This document shows positions 41,036 through 52,550 of a stretch of 64,000 bases of DNA, in pieces. The notes beneath the pieces are model-generated. The model was not told the DNA's origin. It saw only the letters and a list, made by a program, of their open reading frames with translations, and ran no database searches. Origin of the DNA: Nemertoderma westbladi (lineage: Eukaryota; Xenacoelomorpha; Nemertodermatida; Nemertodermatidae); the NCBI GenBank assembly GCA_032718475.1, contig JAUCBJ010000597.1:25329-89328 (forward strand). The letters run 5' to 3'. The first letter of the stretch is position 1; each line of letters begins with the position of its first letter. The translations under genes and the position numbers were made by a program.

Positions 41036-42300
41036 CAACGATGATATCGCAACAGGCATTATAGTAATTACAATTATTGAATTGTGACGTTCCAATTCAC
41101 TTTTTGCGACAAACTGTTGGTTTTTTAAATGTTGCACAACTTTGTAATGTTTATTTTAGTAGGCCTGTTAATTATTATCGAGAGCTAAACAGTAGGATAA
41201 ACTATAGGATACAGAATTTCAGTCTATTTATTATCAATACGATTTATGATCGGAGTTTATATACGTATATGTAGAACGTAGGAGCCTTTAATCAGAGAAA
41301 TTCTAAAAGTTGGCGATGCGTTATGTAGTATATGGAATTATTATAATAATAATATGTTAATATAATAACTTAACACGTTTTCATGATCATGATCTACAAT
41401 CTTAAAAACTTATTAAAGTATAAGGGCTAATTTAATCACTGCACTGTTTGGTGTGAGCACCTAACCACAACCAGGGAGGGCTTAATAGCTTGAATTACCA
41501 CTCTTTGATATCTTATGTAGAACTTTAATCTATTTGAATTAAAACAAAGGATTAAATTTACTGAACTGTATTAAATTTGTGTTTTATTACTGCGGATTTT
41601 TGAGTTTAAAAATTGATTTAACGCCGATTAAAAATTGATTGGTGGTGGTGTTTTCTAACCAAAACAATAAACGCAATTTTTTTAAATATAAGCAATTAGT
41701 GTTGGATATCACCTTTTGCGGACCATTTGCGCCACTATCTGGGATTTTTATTATATATAAAGTAAAAATCACAGCTCATAGCATCAAAATAGTTTTTTTA
41801 ACGATATTCATTTGTTATCGGGTTACATAAGTAAAGCCTACTATTGGAGTTATATATTTCGGTTTCCACGTTTCCGTAAATAAATTAAATAGAACACAAA
41901 AATTTCAACCAACAGTTAAAGGTAAAGTTTAAGCTGTTTTCACAGAATGTTTTGATGATTTGCCTTAATGATTCCTTACGAATTACACCAGTGAGCGGGT
42001 GGTGGTGGATGTCTCGGGTTCGATCCCACACCGAGCCAATCACTTAGCTGGTGCGCCAATCCAGCGGTATGGGAAGCCGGCTTTAGTGGGGGAGTAAATA
42101 ATTGTATAATTTGTTATTGGCTTAAAGGTAACAGCCAAGAGAGAGATGCCTTCTGGTTGCCTGCGGTGTTTAGTGTTTCAGGTCCATCGATGACCTTTAT
42201 GGCCGGCAATGAGGTACGAAGGCATGACATTGTATCCAGGGGTACCGGTATACAGTATGATTTTTTAGTTTCTGCAATAATTTTCATGAAATAAAAATTT
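41036..42300 (+). other. ErbB 3' UTR and flank
   Basis: AT-rich, no gene seen. At about 41960-42080 a short segment with a tRNA-type B box (gggttcgatccc at 42009) may be a SINE remnant. Confidence 0.5.
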
Positions 42301-42304
42301 GTTT

Positions 42305-43625
42305 CTAACAGAGAGTAAGTGATGCGCATTAAGACCAATCGTGCCAGTGGAGTGGATGGCGGGGTCCTTGAGGTCTTTCAAATGCCTGAGTGCTTGGAAA
42401 TCATTCACCACATTATTGTGGACATGTATAGGACAAAGAGAGTCCCCCAAGAAATGAAAACAAATAAGTTGGTTCCAGCCCCAAAGTAGGGCAACCTAAA
42501 AACACGTGGAATCTCATTGCTGCAAAGCTGTACAACAGAATTCTATTAAATCGCATCAGGGATCCTGTTGAGCTTTTACGTGAGAGCCAAAATGGGTTCC
42601 GTAAAGGTCGTGGGACCATGGAGCCTATTCTGGCACATAGAAGGATAATCGAAGAGTTACAGTATCTATAAAGAAAGACAGACAACTGGCTATCTTTGTT
42701 GATTTCTTTCTGGCCTTCGACTCAGTCTCTCGACCACGTATGTTTAGCATACTGGTAGCACATGGGATTCCTGAGGAAATTGTTGCAGCTATCCGATCAC
42801 TGTACGATGGTTCCACCACATTTGTGTCTACTGCTGATGGTGATACAGATCCATTCGAAGTCTTATGCGGAATCCTTCAGGGTCACACACTTGCACCATT
42901 CTTATTTCTAATTGTGTTTGACTATGTTCTACGTGTGTCCTTAGTCCATCGTAATATAGATGGGATGCTGGTAAAACCCCCCTACTGGCACAAGAAGTAT
43001 AAGAAATCCAGCGAAGTACCTTACTGATCTAGACTTTTTTTGCCGATGACTTAGCTTAGGGGTACTGTCAGAATTACTAGAGGGAGCCCGAGGGCTCCTC
43101 CGCTCATTGTTGAAGCAGGTTGCTTCTAGTGTTGATCTTTTTGTAAATTCCAAGAAGAGCAAAATCATAACAGTCAACCTAGACACTAGACAGCCTTCAA
43201 GGAAGGTCTGATCGTAAGGGCATAAGCTCTAAGGATGGCTTTCTTGAGCACGTGGATGGACTTCTGCTACTGGGGATCATGGATCCGAAAGTCAGGTGAA
43301 GACCTTCGGATACGTAAGGGGAAGGCATGGGCAGCCTTGAATAGTCTGTCCAGGATTTGGAAGTCCCATAGAATAAAACGGAACCTTAATATTCGATGAT
43401 TTATGGCAGTAGTAGTACCAGTACTCTTATATGGGAGTCCATGCTGGGCTCTAACTGCAGAGGATACCAAATCTCTGGATGGCACTTTCACAAGAATGCT
43501 GCGCCGGGTTCATTATGTCAAGTACAATGAACACATCTCCAATCAGACTCTATTGAGTCTGCATTATAGATTGCGTATGCACCTTGAGATTTTCTTTGCT
43601 CCTCAGACAGCTATGTAGACACCGT
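42305..43625 (+). mobile_element. LINE remnant, plus strand, many breaks
   Basis: Same family as the fragment at 37641-38400: GFRKGRGTMEPILAHRRI, FDSVSRPRMFSIL, LYDGSTTFVSTADGD, FFADDLA (at about 43037) and the C-terminal LLYGSPCWALTAEDTKSLDG..FTRMLRR. Stops and frameshifts interrupt it throughout, so it is dead. Confidence 0.85.
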
Positions 43626-44022
43626 TTCCTTGTCGGTTCAAGTGGTAGGCAGGCATAAGCGCGGCCGTTTTCTTTTAGACATTTGACTGTAAATTGTGGA
43701 GTTTTACTGCAATTGATCATGTGATATTGGGACAGTGGGAATTCGAAATGTTGAACAATTATTGGGAGGCAGTGCAATAATATAATAATAGCCCAGTTTC
43801 TAAAGAGAACTAAAGAAGATTATTTTACATCAAAAAAGTTACTCAAAAAGATGCTGGCCAAGTTGCTGGTATTGTTGCCGCGTGTAAACAGCGAACACAT
43901 TAAGTTGGTCTAAAAAAAAAGTTGCTAGTTGCCGGCAGCGTTTACAAAGTTGCTCATAAAGTTGCCACATGTAAACCGAACTAAAGCTATAACATAATGC
44001 ATGTTTAAATAATATTGTTCGC
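43526..44022 (+). repeat. Direct repeat, left copy (LINE tail and downstream)
   Basis: About 500 bases, very similar to 45834-46338 (few substitutions and small indels). Begins atgaacacatctccaatc and ends ataatattgttcgccgg. Confidence 0.9.
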
Positions 44023-44261
44023 CGGAATAAAACAATTCCAATTCCAACCCATTCGAAGTAGAGCCATAATTGTAGAATTAATAGTCTGTTAGTAGTCCTA
44101 CTGTATTACCCCAGTACCTGTAACCTATTTCTATTACCTAGCACAGCTCTTTAGGCCTATCTCAGTATCTGCCTATATTAAATCATTATTCAGTTATTAT
44201 CCATTGCTTCTCGATCTCGAACCGGGAGGACCTGAACTCTTTAAGCGTCAACAATCGGACA

Positions 44262-45641
44262 ATGGAACGGTTTACTTGTGAGTCGGGCAACGCACTGCTA
44301 ATTACCAAATCTATGTTTGGCACGACCCAATCACCGGCCACTGTCCCGACTACCGGGTATCGCGAGACCTGTATGCCGCAGGGTCCATTGACGACATCGG
44401 CGTCGACACGTACGTACCACCATAATTACAATCCTGCGACAGGAAAGCATCCGCAATCTCGATACTCGAAACAGCACACGATGCCACCTTCCGAACTCTC
44501 ATCTATGCAGTCTGTGGTGAGGTTACAACATCTCAACCAGACAGACCTCCGAGGAGAACAAAGACAAATTGATCCCAAACTGAGTCTGATGGACACCAAA
44601 CCAAACCTCATTGAATCTGAATCGAGTAATTATACAGCCAGTTCAACTTTATTATCTTATAACAACATATCGTATACCGCTACCCCCGCAGTAACCACAA
44701 CCAACTCAAACCACTATTCTACCCAACCTATATCAGCAGACCAGTCAGATGTTCCGGTAATCCTACGCATTAAGACGGAAGACGAACTGGAATATAAACC
44801 CGACCTAAACGAGGTTGGTGATGGCTTGGGCGATTTATTCTCCCCTATAGATGTAGAATATGGAAACAGTACAGACACTAATGCTTCGACCCCCCACTCA
44901 GCTCAGCAGAATCTCCTCCCGGACTCTAACTCCCTGTCCCCCAACACCGTTCATGGTCCCCTAACAGACACTAGCTCCTCACCAACCCTCACTACTCTGT
45001 CTCCAGGCGACTTCAACTTAAACCTTCCCAACACCTACAACCTCCTGTTGCCCCCTAAATCGACAATTTTCGGTATCGGCGACCGATCACAACCATCCCA
45101 TGATGATTCAGACATGCTCACTTCCAAGACCGACGATGACGTAACACCCGGAAGTATGAATAATTCCTACGAACAACCCCAGGATATTGTGAAAGGAAGC
45201 CGCTCCAATCACCACCCGATCAGCTGTGATACTTGTGATAAGACGTTCGCAAGGAACAGCAACCTAATTAGACACCAACGGATCCATACCGGCGAGCGTC
45301 CTTACCATTGCGGCATCTGCTACAGAAGTTTCTCTCTACTAGATTCCTTAAAGAAACACATGCGTACGCACAGTGGGGAGAAACCGTTTAACTGCAACCT
45401 GTGTGAGAAACGTTTCTCTCGAATAGATAGCCTGACTGTGCACAAGCGGATGCATTCCGGTGAACGTCCGTTTGTGTGCGACACTTGTGGGAAGGGATTT
45501 ACAGAGAGCGGTACTCTAACGCGCCACAAGAGATTACATACAGGGGAACGACCGTTTAGCTGCGATACATGCGGTAAATGTTTCACCCAACAAAATCAAG
45601 TAAAGCACCACAAATGTATCTGCAGTGGGAAGACTCGGTAA
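44262..45641 (+). CDS. Intronless C2H2 zinc-finger transcription factor
   Basis: 459 residues in one exon. The N-terminal ~320 residues are Ser/Thr/Asn/Pro-rich and likely disordered, with a short acidic part (VILRIKTEDELEYKPDLNEVGDGLGDLF) that could be an activation segment and includes an IKTE sumoylation-like motif. Then five fingers: CDTCDKTFARNSNLIRHQRIH, CGICYRSFSLLDSLKKHMRTH, CNLCEKRFSRIDSLTVHKRMH, CDTCGKGFTESGTLTRHKRLH, and a last variant (CDTCGKCFTQQNQVKHHKCIC) that lacks the normal second His. Linkers are TGERP/SGEKP type, so it should bind DNA. An AATAAA at about 45787 and an A8 at 45826-45833 follow. With the lack of introns this fits a retrogene, but a normal single-exon gene is possible. 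Confidence 0.85.
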   Translation: MERFTCESGNALLITKSMFGTTQSPATVPTTGYRETCMPQGPLTTSASTRTYHHNYNPATGKHPQSRYSKQHTMPPSELSSMQSVVRLQHLNQTDLRGEQRQIDPKLSLMDTKPNLIESESSNYTASSTLLSYNNISYTATPAVTTTNSNHYSTQPISADQSDVPVILRIKTEDELEYKPDLNEVGDGLGDLFSPIDVEYGNSTDTNASTPHSAQQNLLPDSNSLSPNTVHGPLTDTSSSPTLTTLSPGDFNLNLPNTYNLLLPPKSTIFGIGDRSQPSHDDSDMLTSKTDDDVTPGSMNNSYEQPQDIVKGSRSNHHPISCDTCDKTFARNSNLIRHQRIHTGERPYHCGICYRSFSLLDSLKKHMRTHSGEKPFNCNLCEKRFSRIDSLTVHKRMHSGERPFVCDTCGKGFTESGTLTRHKRLHTGERPFSCDTCGKCFTQQNQVKHHKCICSGKTR

Positions 45642-45833
45642 CTGTAATGTTTATCAGGAACGTTTCGTAACTTTCTTTTATATTGGTAAACACAATAATT
45701 GCTCCAGTATAGCAACTTAGTAAACTATATAAATGACGTTAGTTGTAGATTGAACTGCTACATGAGCTTCTTTTGTTATAATGAATAATAAAGGTTGTCT
45801 AAGGACTAGCTTAGCGGCTCAATAAGGAAAAAA
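45642..45833 (+). other. 3' UTR with AATAAA and an A8 end
   Basis: aataaa near 45787, then about 40 bases and aaaaaaaa at 45826-45833, directly followed by the right copy of the direct repeat. Confidence 0.55.
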
Positions 45834-46338
45834 AATGAACACATCTCCAATCCGACTCTATTGAGTCTGCATTATAGATTGCGATATGCACCTTGAGATT
45901 TTCTTTGCTCCTCAGACAGCCACGTAGACACCGTTTCCTTGTCCGTTTCCTTGTCGGTTCAAGTGGTCGGCAGGCATAATTGCGGCCGTTTTCTTTTGGT
46001 CATTTGACTGTAAATTGTGGAGTTTTACTGTAATTGGTCATGTAATATTGGGACAGTGGGAATTCGAAATGTTAAATAATTATTGGGAGGCAGTGCAATC
46101 ATATAATAATAGCCCAGTTTCTAAAGAGACATTATTTTACATCAAAAAAGTTACTCGATAAGATGCTGGCCAAGTTGCTGGTATTGTTGCCGCGTGTAAA
46201 CAGCGAACACATTAAGTTGGTCTAAAAAAAAGTTGCTAGTTGCCAACAGAGTTGACAAAGTTGCTCAAAAAGTTGCCACATGTAAACTGACCTTAAGCTA
46301 TAAAATAATGCATGTTTAAATAATATTGTTCGCCGGTT
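45834..46338 (+). repeat. Direct repeat, right copy
   Basis: See 43526-44022. Together they bracket the zinc-finger gene. Confidence 0.9.
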
Positions 46339-47335
46339 TCGCACCGACTGTATGTAACATGCGTTTGTATCCCGGCAGGTTATAAACAGTGGCAAACAGT
46401 GTTGTCAAAAATAATTAAAGAATAGCCACACAAATGTTGACTTACGTCACCAAGTTTGTTAGAAAAATAATTGTGGCTTCAACACCCAAGGAACATAATT
46501 AGGCGCATAGTGGTGGTTCAGTTTGCTCAGGAGCCATAGAGATCAGACGGGACTGCCACTCGTTAGGAAGCTAGTTAGTGCCATCGACAGGGATGTAAGT
46601 TGATGTCCAAAGACACCTGAGAGATACAGCAAATCCTGAGTGGATAATACTATCTAGGAATTACAAAGCATTGCATTGTGGAGAATCTCGCTCACGCTAC
46701 AAGCCTATTGACATTTGATTCTTACAGATACCCTTATACCGTAATAATAAATTGTTTGAGCAACACGCACCACCAGAGCTCAGGCGATGGATGAATCAAG
46801 TTCCCATTGCCCTAGCGACCCTTCATTCCTCCGTAGATGCACCCATCCTGCCGTATTTTTACCACAGTAGATTATCTTAAAGCCGAAGCCCCCAAACCAC
46901 TCAGCATCCCCCGCACAACGAAATACCAACGTCTGCTCAGCCGTATAATGGTAGCCGGTATTCCGAATGAATGCTCTCTATTACCCAACGATATATCATA
47001 AATCGCGGTTCACTTCATTACCGTCCGTATCTCTAACAACGTATAAACGTATAGCCGCGTCGCATATTAATAAAGTCAGTACTGTAGGCCTACGTTAGTA
47101 AATACTATTCATTATGTATTCTGTAAATTGCTTTCCATTCCATTCGCTCATTTCTCGCACGATTAACAAGGATTTGGTGCAATCTTCGCCCACCAGAAAT
47201 CTTCGCCCACGAATAACCTTCGCCCTCTAAATACATAAATATTTTCTAAATATATGTTTATATAAAGTAGGCCAGTAGGCCTATATTTTGTGTCAGAGAA
47301 TCTTTGCCTGCATTCAATATTCGCTCGTCAACAAA
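46339..47335 (+). other. Intergenic, nothing recognised
   Basis: No open frame with coding character; a short ttcgccc repeat near 47180-47230. Confidence 0.5.
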
Positions 47336-47369
47336 TGGCCTCCAGATATTTACGCTGGTCCACACCAAA

Positions 47370-49595
47370 GCCAAAGGCCAGCCCAGCCTCCTTGTGAAAC
47401 CAAGGCCAGCCTCCTTGTAAAACCAAGGTCAGCCTCCATGTGAAATTAAGGCCAGCTTCCTTGTGAAACCAAGGCCAGCTTCCTTGTGAAACCAAGGCCA
47501 GCTTCCTTGTGAAACCAAGGCCAGCTTCCTTCAGTCCTTCTGAAACCAAGGCCATCTTCCTTGTGAAACCAAGGCCAGCTTCCTTCAGTCCTTGTGAAAC
47601 CAAGGCCAGCTTCCTTGTGAAACCAAGGCCAGCTTCCTTGTGAAACCAAGGCCAGCTTCCTTGTAAAACCAAGGCCAGCCTCCTTGTGAAACCAAGGCCA
47701 GCCTCCTTGTGAAACCAAGGCCAGCCTCCTTGTGAAACCAAGGCCAGCCTCCTTGTGAAACCAAGGCCAGCCTCCTTGTGAAACCAAGGTCAGCCTCCAT
47801 GTGAAATTAAGGCCAGCTTCCTTGTGAAACCAAGGCCAGCTTCCTTGTGAAACCTAGGCCAGCTTCCTTGTGAAACCAAGGCCAGCTTCCTTCAGTCCTT
47901 CTGAAACCAAGGCCATCTTCCTTGTGAAACCAAGGCCAGCTTCCTTCAGTCCTTGTGAAACCAAGGCCAGCTTCCTTGTGAAACCAAGGCCAGCTTCCTT
48001 GTGAAACCAAGGCCAGCTTCCTTGTAAAACCAAGGCCAGCCTCCTTGTGAAACCAAGGCCAGCCTCCTTGTGAAACCAAGGCCAGCCTCCTTCTGAAACC
48101 AAGGCCATCTTCCTTGTGAAACCAAGGCCAGCTTCCTTCAGTCCTTGTGAAACCAAGGCCAGCTTCCTTGTGAAACCAAGGCCAGCTTCCTTGTGAAACC
48201 AAGGCCAGCTTCCTTGTGAAACCACGGCCAGCCTCCTTGTGAAACCAAGGCCAGATTCCTTGTAAAACCAATGCCAGTCTCCTTGTGAAACCAAGGCCAG
48301 CCTCCTTGTGAAACCAAGGCCAGCCTCCTTGTGAAACCAAGGCCAGCCTCCTTGTGAAATTAAGGCCAGCTTCCTTGTGAAACCAAGGCCAGCTTCCTTG
48401 TGAAATTAAGGCCAGCTTCCTTGTGAAATTAAGGCCAGCTTCCTTGTGAAACCAAGGCCAGCTTCCTTGTGAAATTAAGGCCAGCTTCCTTGTGAAACCA
48501 AGGCCAGCTTCCTTGTGAAACCAAGGCCAGCCTCCTTGTGAAACCAAGGCCAGCTTCCTTGTGAAACCAAGGCCAGCTTCCTTGTGAAACCAAGGCCAGC
48601 TTCCTTGTGAAACCAAGGCCAGCTTCCTTCAGTCCTTCTGAAACCAAGGCCATCTTCCTTGTGAAACCAAGGCCAGCTTCCTTCAGTCCTTGTGAAACCA
48701 AGGCCAGCTTCCTTGTGAAACCAAGGCCAGCTTCCTTGTGAAACCAAGGCCAGCTTCCTTGTAAAACCAAGGCCAGCCTCCTTGTGAAACCAAGGCCAGC
48801 CTCCTTGTGAAACCAAGGCCAGCCTCCTTGTGAAACCAAGGCCAGCCTCCTTGTGAAACCAAGGCCAGCCTCCTTGTGAAACCAAGGCCAGCCTCCTTGT
48901 GAAACCAAGGTCAGCCTCCATGTGAAATTAAGGCCAGCTTCCTTGTGAAACCAAGGCCAGCTTCCTTGTGAAACCAAGGCCAGCTTCCTTGTGAAACCAA
49001 GGCCAGCTTCCTTCAGTCCTTCTGAAACCAAGGCCATCTTCCTTGTGAAACCAAGGCCAGCTTCCTTCAGTCCTTGTGAAACCAAGGCCAGCTTCCTTGT
49101 GAAACCAAGGCCAGCTTCCTTGTGAAACCAAGGCCAGCTTCCTTGTGAAACCACGGCCAGCCTCCTTGTGAAACCAAGGCCAGATTCCTTGTAAAACCAA
49201 TGCCAGTCTCCTTGTGAAACCAAGGCCAGCCTCCTTGTGAAACCAAGGCCAGCCTCCTTGTGAAACCAAGGCCAGCCTCCTTGTGAAATTAAGGCCAGCT
49301 TCCTTGTGAAACCAAGGCCAGCTTCCTTGTGAAATTAAGGCCAGCTTCCTTGTGAAATTAAGGCCAGCTTCCTTGTGAAACCAAGGCCAGCTTCCTTGTG
49401 AAATTAAGGCCAGCTTCCTTGTGAAATTAAGGCCAGCTTCCTTGTGAAACCAAGGCCAGCTTCCTTGTGAAATTAAGGCCAGCTTCCTTGTGAAACCAAG
49501 GCCAGCTTCCTTGTGAAATTAAGGCCAGCTTCCTTGTGAAACCAAGGCCAGCTTCCTTGTGAAACCATGACCAGCTTCCTTGTGAAACTAAGGCC
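47370..49595. repeat. 23-bp minisatellite with higher-order structure
   Basis: Unit cttgtgaaaccaaggccagc plus ttc, about 95 copies. Variants (tc in place of cc, ctcc in place of ttcc, an extra cttcagtc) recur in the same order in blocks (for example 47800-48300 versus 48920-49260), so blocks of several hundred bases have been duplicated. Long minus-strand open frames through it (GWPWFHKEAGLGFTR-type) are repeat artefacts. Confidence 0.92.
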
Positions 49596-49599
49596 TGCA

Positions 49600-51865
49600 A
49601 TAAAAATAATATAATGCTATAAAGATGTATTATAAATGATCAAATGGTGATATATATCTACAGGTTTATGTTTAGCACATCTGTAAAAATTGACAGAATT
49701 TCAATGAAATTTTTTTGAAATATTATTATGCGCACAAATTGAGAATGGCACAAATCGAATGAAATATTTGTAAATTAATATAATATATAAAATAAACTAA
49801 AATAAGTACACTGGGCAATTAATAATATTACCACAGAACGAAAATATTCATTCACATAATAATACTACTGTAGATCGAGAACAATTACCTTTGGATATAA
49901 AATGTGTCAGGACATTAATTGCTGTTGTGCATTTTAACATTAAAACTTTGGTTTGTCTCTCACGTCTAAACAGAATATAAAAACAAAATGTATATACCCC
50001 CAAACTTTACACAACAGAGAAATAAAATACAGTAAGCACAATATAAAATGAATTATTATGATTATAAATGTATGGCTTTACTATTATGTAGTCTGTAACT
50101 TTCATAGCGATATGTTTTATTGCAGTGAAATTATAGCCTTAAATATTGATATTTTATGGTTTTCATGTACTAGTTTGTTGTACAGACCGAACTGTACATT
50201 TTTATATTACATAAATTAAGCGTTAGCTTTATAATAAGAAATAAATTAATAAGATAAAGCCACCAAAGTAAGTAACTAAATCAGCGAAATGAAATAATAT
50301 TAAATAATAGATATTGAAATCCGAAGCAAAAAATAATTAGCACAAACGAAAAAGCAAAGAAAATTATATAAATTGTCGAGTGCGAGATGCAGATAGTTTT
50401 GTCTTCATCAAGTAAGGTACTGTGCCATAGGCCTAACAGTAATAGACTTGACTTCTTGATTTTATCTGATAATAAAATAATGACGGGTATCGCTATTTTA
50501 TGTGAGCAATTAAGTTTAATATTATATGTACAGTAGTCCTAATTAACATATTTTCCTTGTTATTATAACAAACATGGATTTGGATTAGTCATAATATTAA
50601 TTATACCTTAATATTTTTAATATTTAAGACATGAACGCACTTTGCATTGACACGAGTTGCTTACATTAAAATAAATAATTCAACATTATACATACGTATA
50701 GAAATAAGTACACGAGACGTTTCACCACTTTGTTCTAATAGGTTAAATAATACTAAAATTACACCTACTACATTAAAGTAAAAAAGTGTCGCTTCTAATT
50801 TGTACTTTAATTCAACTAATTAATTATAAAACATGGCAGGAATATTTAAATGTTTCAACTACCAATAAAGTATAATATTCATCTTCATAAACGTAACTGA
50901 ATTAAATTAAATTCGTAAAGTATATACCGTATATATATTACCAATAAATTTCATTAATTATTATTTTCAAATTATTATACAATTATAAGATTACAAATTA
51001 CGCAGTTTATATTTAACTATTAGCCTGATATTAAGGACTACTAGCAAATTAAACCCGAGTTTCGCAAATTATTTATTGTTAGAACACGTCATCATTGTTA
51101 AATAATTTAATATTGAAGTTGCAGATAGTGGCGCAAAGTGATCGCAAGTAAAAAAGTGATCTCCAGCGCATATTGAATGTAAGTAAAATAAAGTTTAGTT
51201 TAATGTTTTGGTTATAAAAACCGCCACTGTAACTTGCCGCTTTCCCTTAATGTTTTAAATTAAATTAATTTTTAACCCCTCTAAACAAACAGTTACTAAA
51301 AGTTTGTGTTTGCGGTCATTTTGCACCATTAAATGTGAACTTGGCACTTAGATACTATTTGGAGTGTTACAGGACAAACTTTATTAAAAATTTATAAAAA
51401 GCGGATTAAGTCAAAGTGATTATTATTTGGTATCAAGTATAAATAATGTAAAAGAAGACCAACCTTCGTATGTACTGTAGTTAAAACCATAAGAACTTTC
51501 TGAACAATCCCCTCTTATGCACCAGTCACCAGAGAACAGCTTACATGTGTTTACAATTTCATTTAATGATGCTTGTTAATTAATATTATCTCCTTTGAAC
51601 ACCATGTGTCCATTTATAAGTCAAAAATTACAAAGTTTATACTGTACAAAACGACACTGGTGTGTATAGCCTCCTACCAAGGCAATATCATTTATCTATC
51701 AAGGATAGACAAAGACGACAATAATTGTTTATCAAAATTTAAAAAGCCTAAATTCCAGAACCACGTCTGTGTCAGGTTTGTTTCCTAAAGTGCATACTGT
51801 ACCGGTACCGGTGTTAAACTATACTGTACTGTATAGCGGTACGTTAACATATTGTATCCAGTCGA
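49600..51865. other. AT-rich intergenic DNA
   Basis: About 2.3 kb with no gene, repeat array or RNA gene that I can support; it may include the innexin 3' UTR (minus strand). Confidence 0.5.
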
Positions 51866-52550
51866 TCACACTTCGGTGCAGTCATTCCTTTTACGGTCCG
51901 CCTTTTTTGCATAGAGATCATACAATTGGGCTAACAATTCCGACACGATAACATCGTTGCTGTTCTTACTGACCATTCGGAGCGTGAATACCCCGTCATT
52001 GCGGAGGTATTCCTGGATGAAATTATCGAGCAGTTTACGGTCCCTACGGTAGCCCGCCTTACCGTGACTCAACTGCAGGAGACCGGTGACGTAACTGAAC
52101 CGATTACCGAAGCAAACAATCACCCACACCCACCAACACAGGCTGTATATAGTAACAACGGCTAGTAGAACTAACCAGAACCAAAGGAAGAGGTAGATTT
52201 TCTCGTTAAAAAGGTTTATTGGTAGTACGCATTGGACGGACCAAGGCTGAACGTTCCATGTTTGTAATATGTGGTAGTCGCACATAGTTACTCTGGGGAA
52301 CCGATGGGAGGACGTCCAATCGTGTCCTTCGGCCAGCGCTAGCAGGACCTCGAAACCGTAGATCGCATAGTTTGTGCCGAGAAATGCGTTGAGTAAGAAG
52401 AGCTGGCCAATACAATTGGCGATGTACAGGAGTTTCGACATGAAGTAGATGGGAACGAGGAAATTACCGTATTGTCGACGACAGATGAACCAAAAACATT
52501 TATTGACGCACCACGTCTTACATCCATTGCAACATTCGTTCTTGCTATAC
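51866..52550 (-). CDS. Innexin exon 2
   Basis: On the minus strand the acceptor tttatccag precedes 52550; the stop TGA is at 51868-51866. Encodes the end of the cytoplasmic loop, TM3, extracellular loop 2, TM4 and the tail. Confidence 0.92.

Noticed and set aside
41960-42080. tRNA gene
   Set aside because: B box gggttcgatccc without a proper cloverleaf; probably a SINE piece.
47328-49269. Minus-strand frames with GWPWFHKEAGLGF-type repeats
   Set aside because: Repeat artefacts of the 23-bp minisatellite; no flanking coding sequence.
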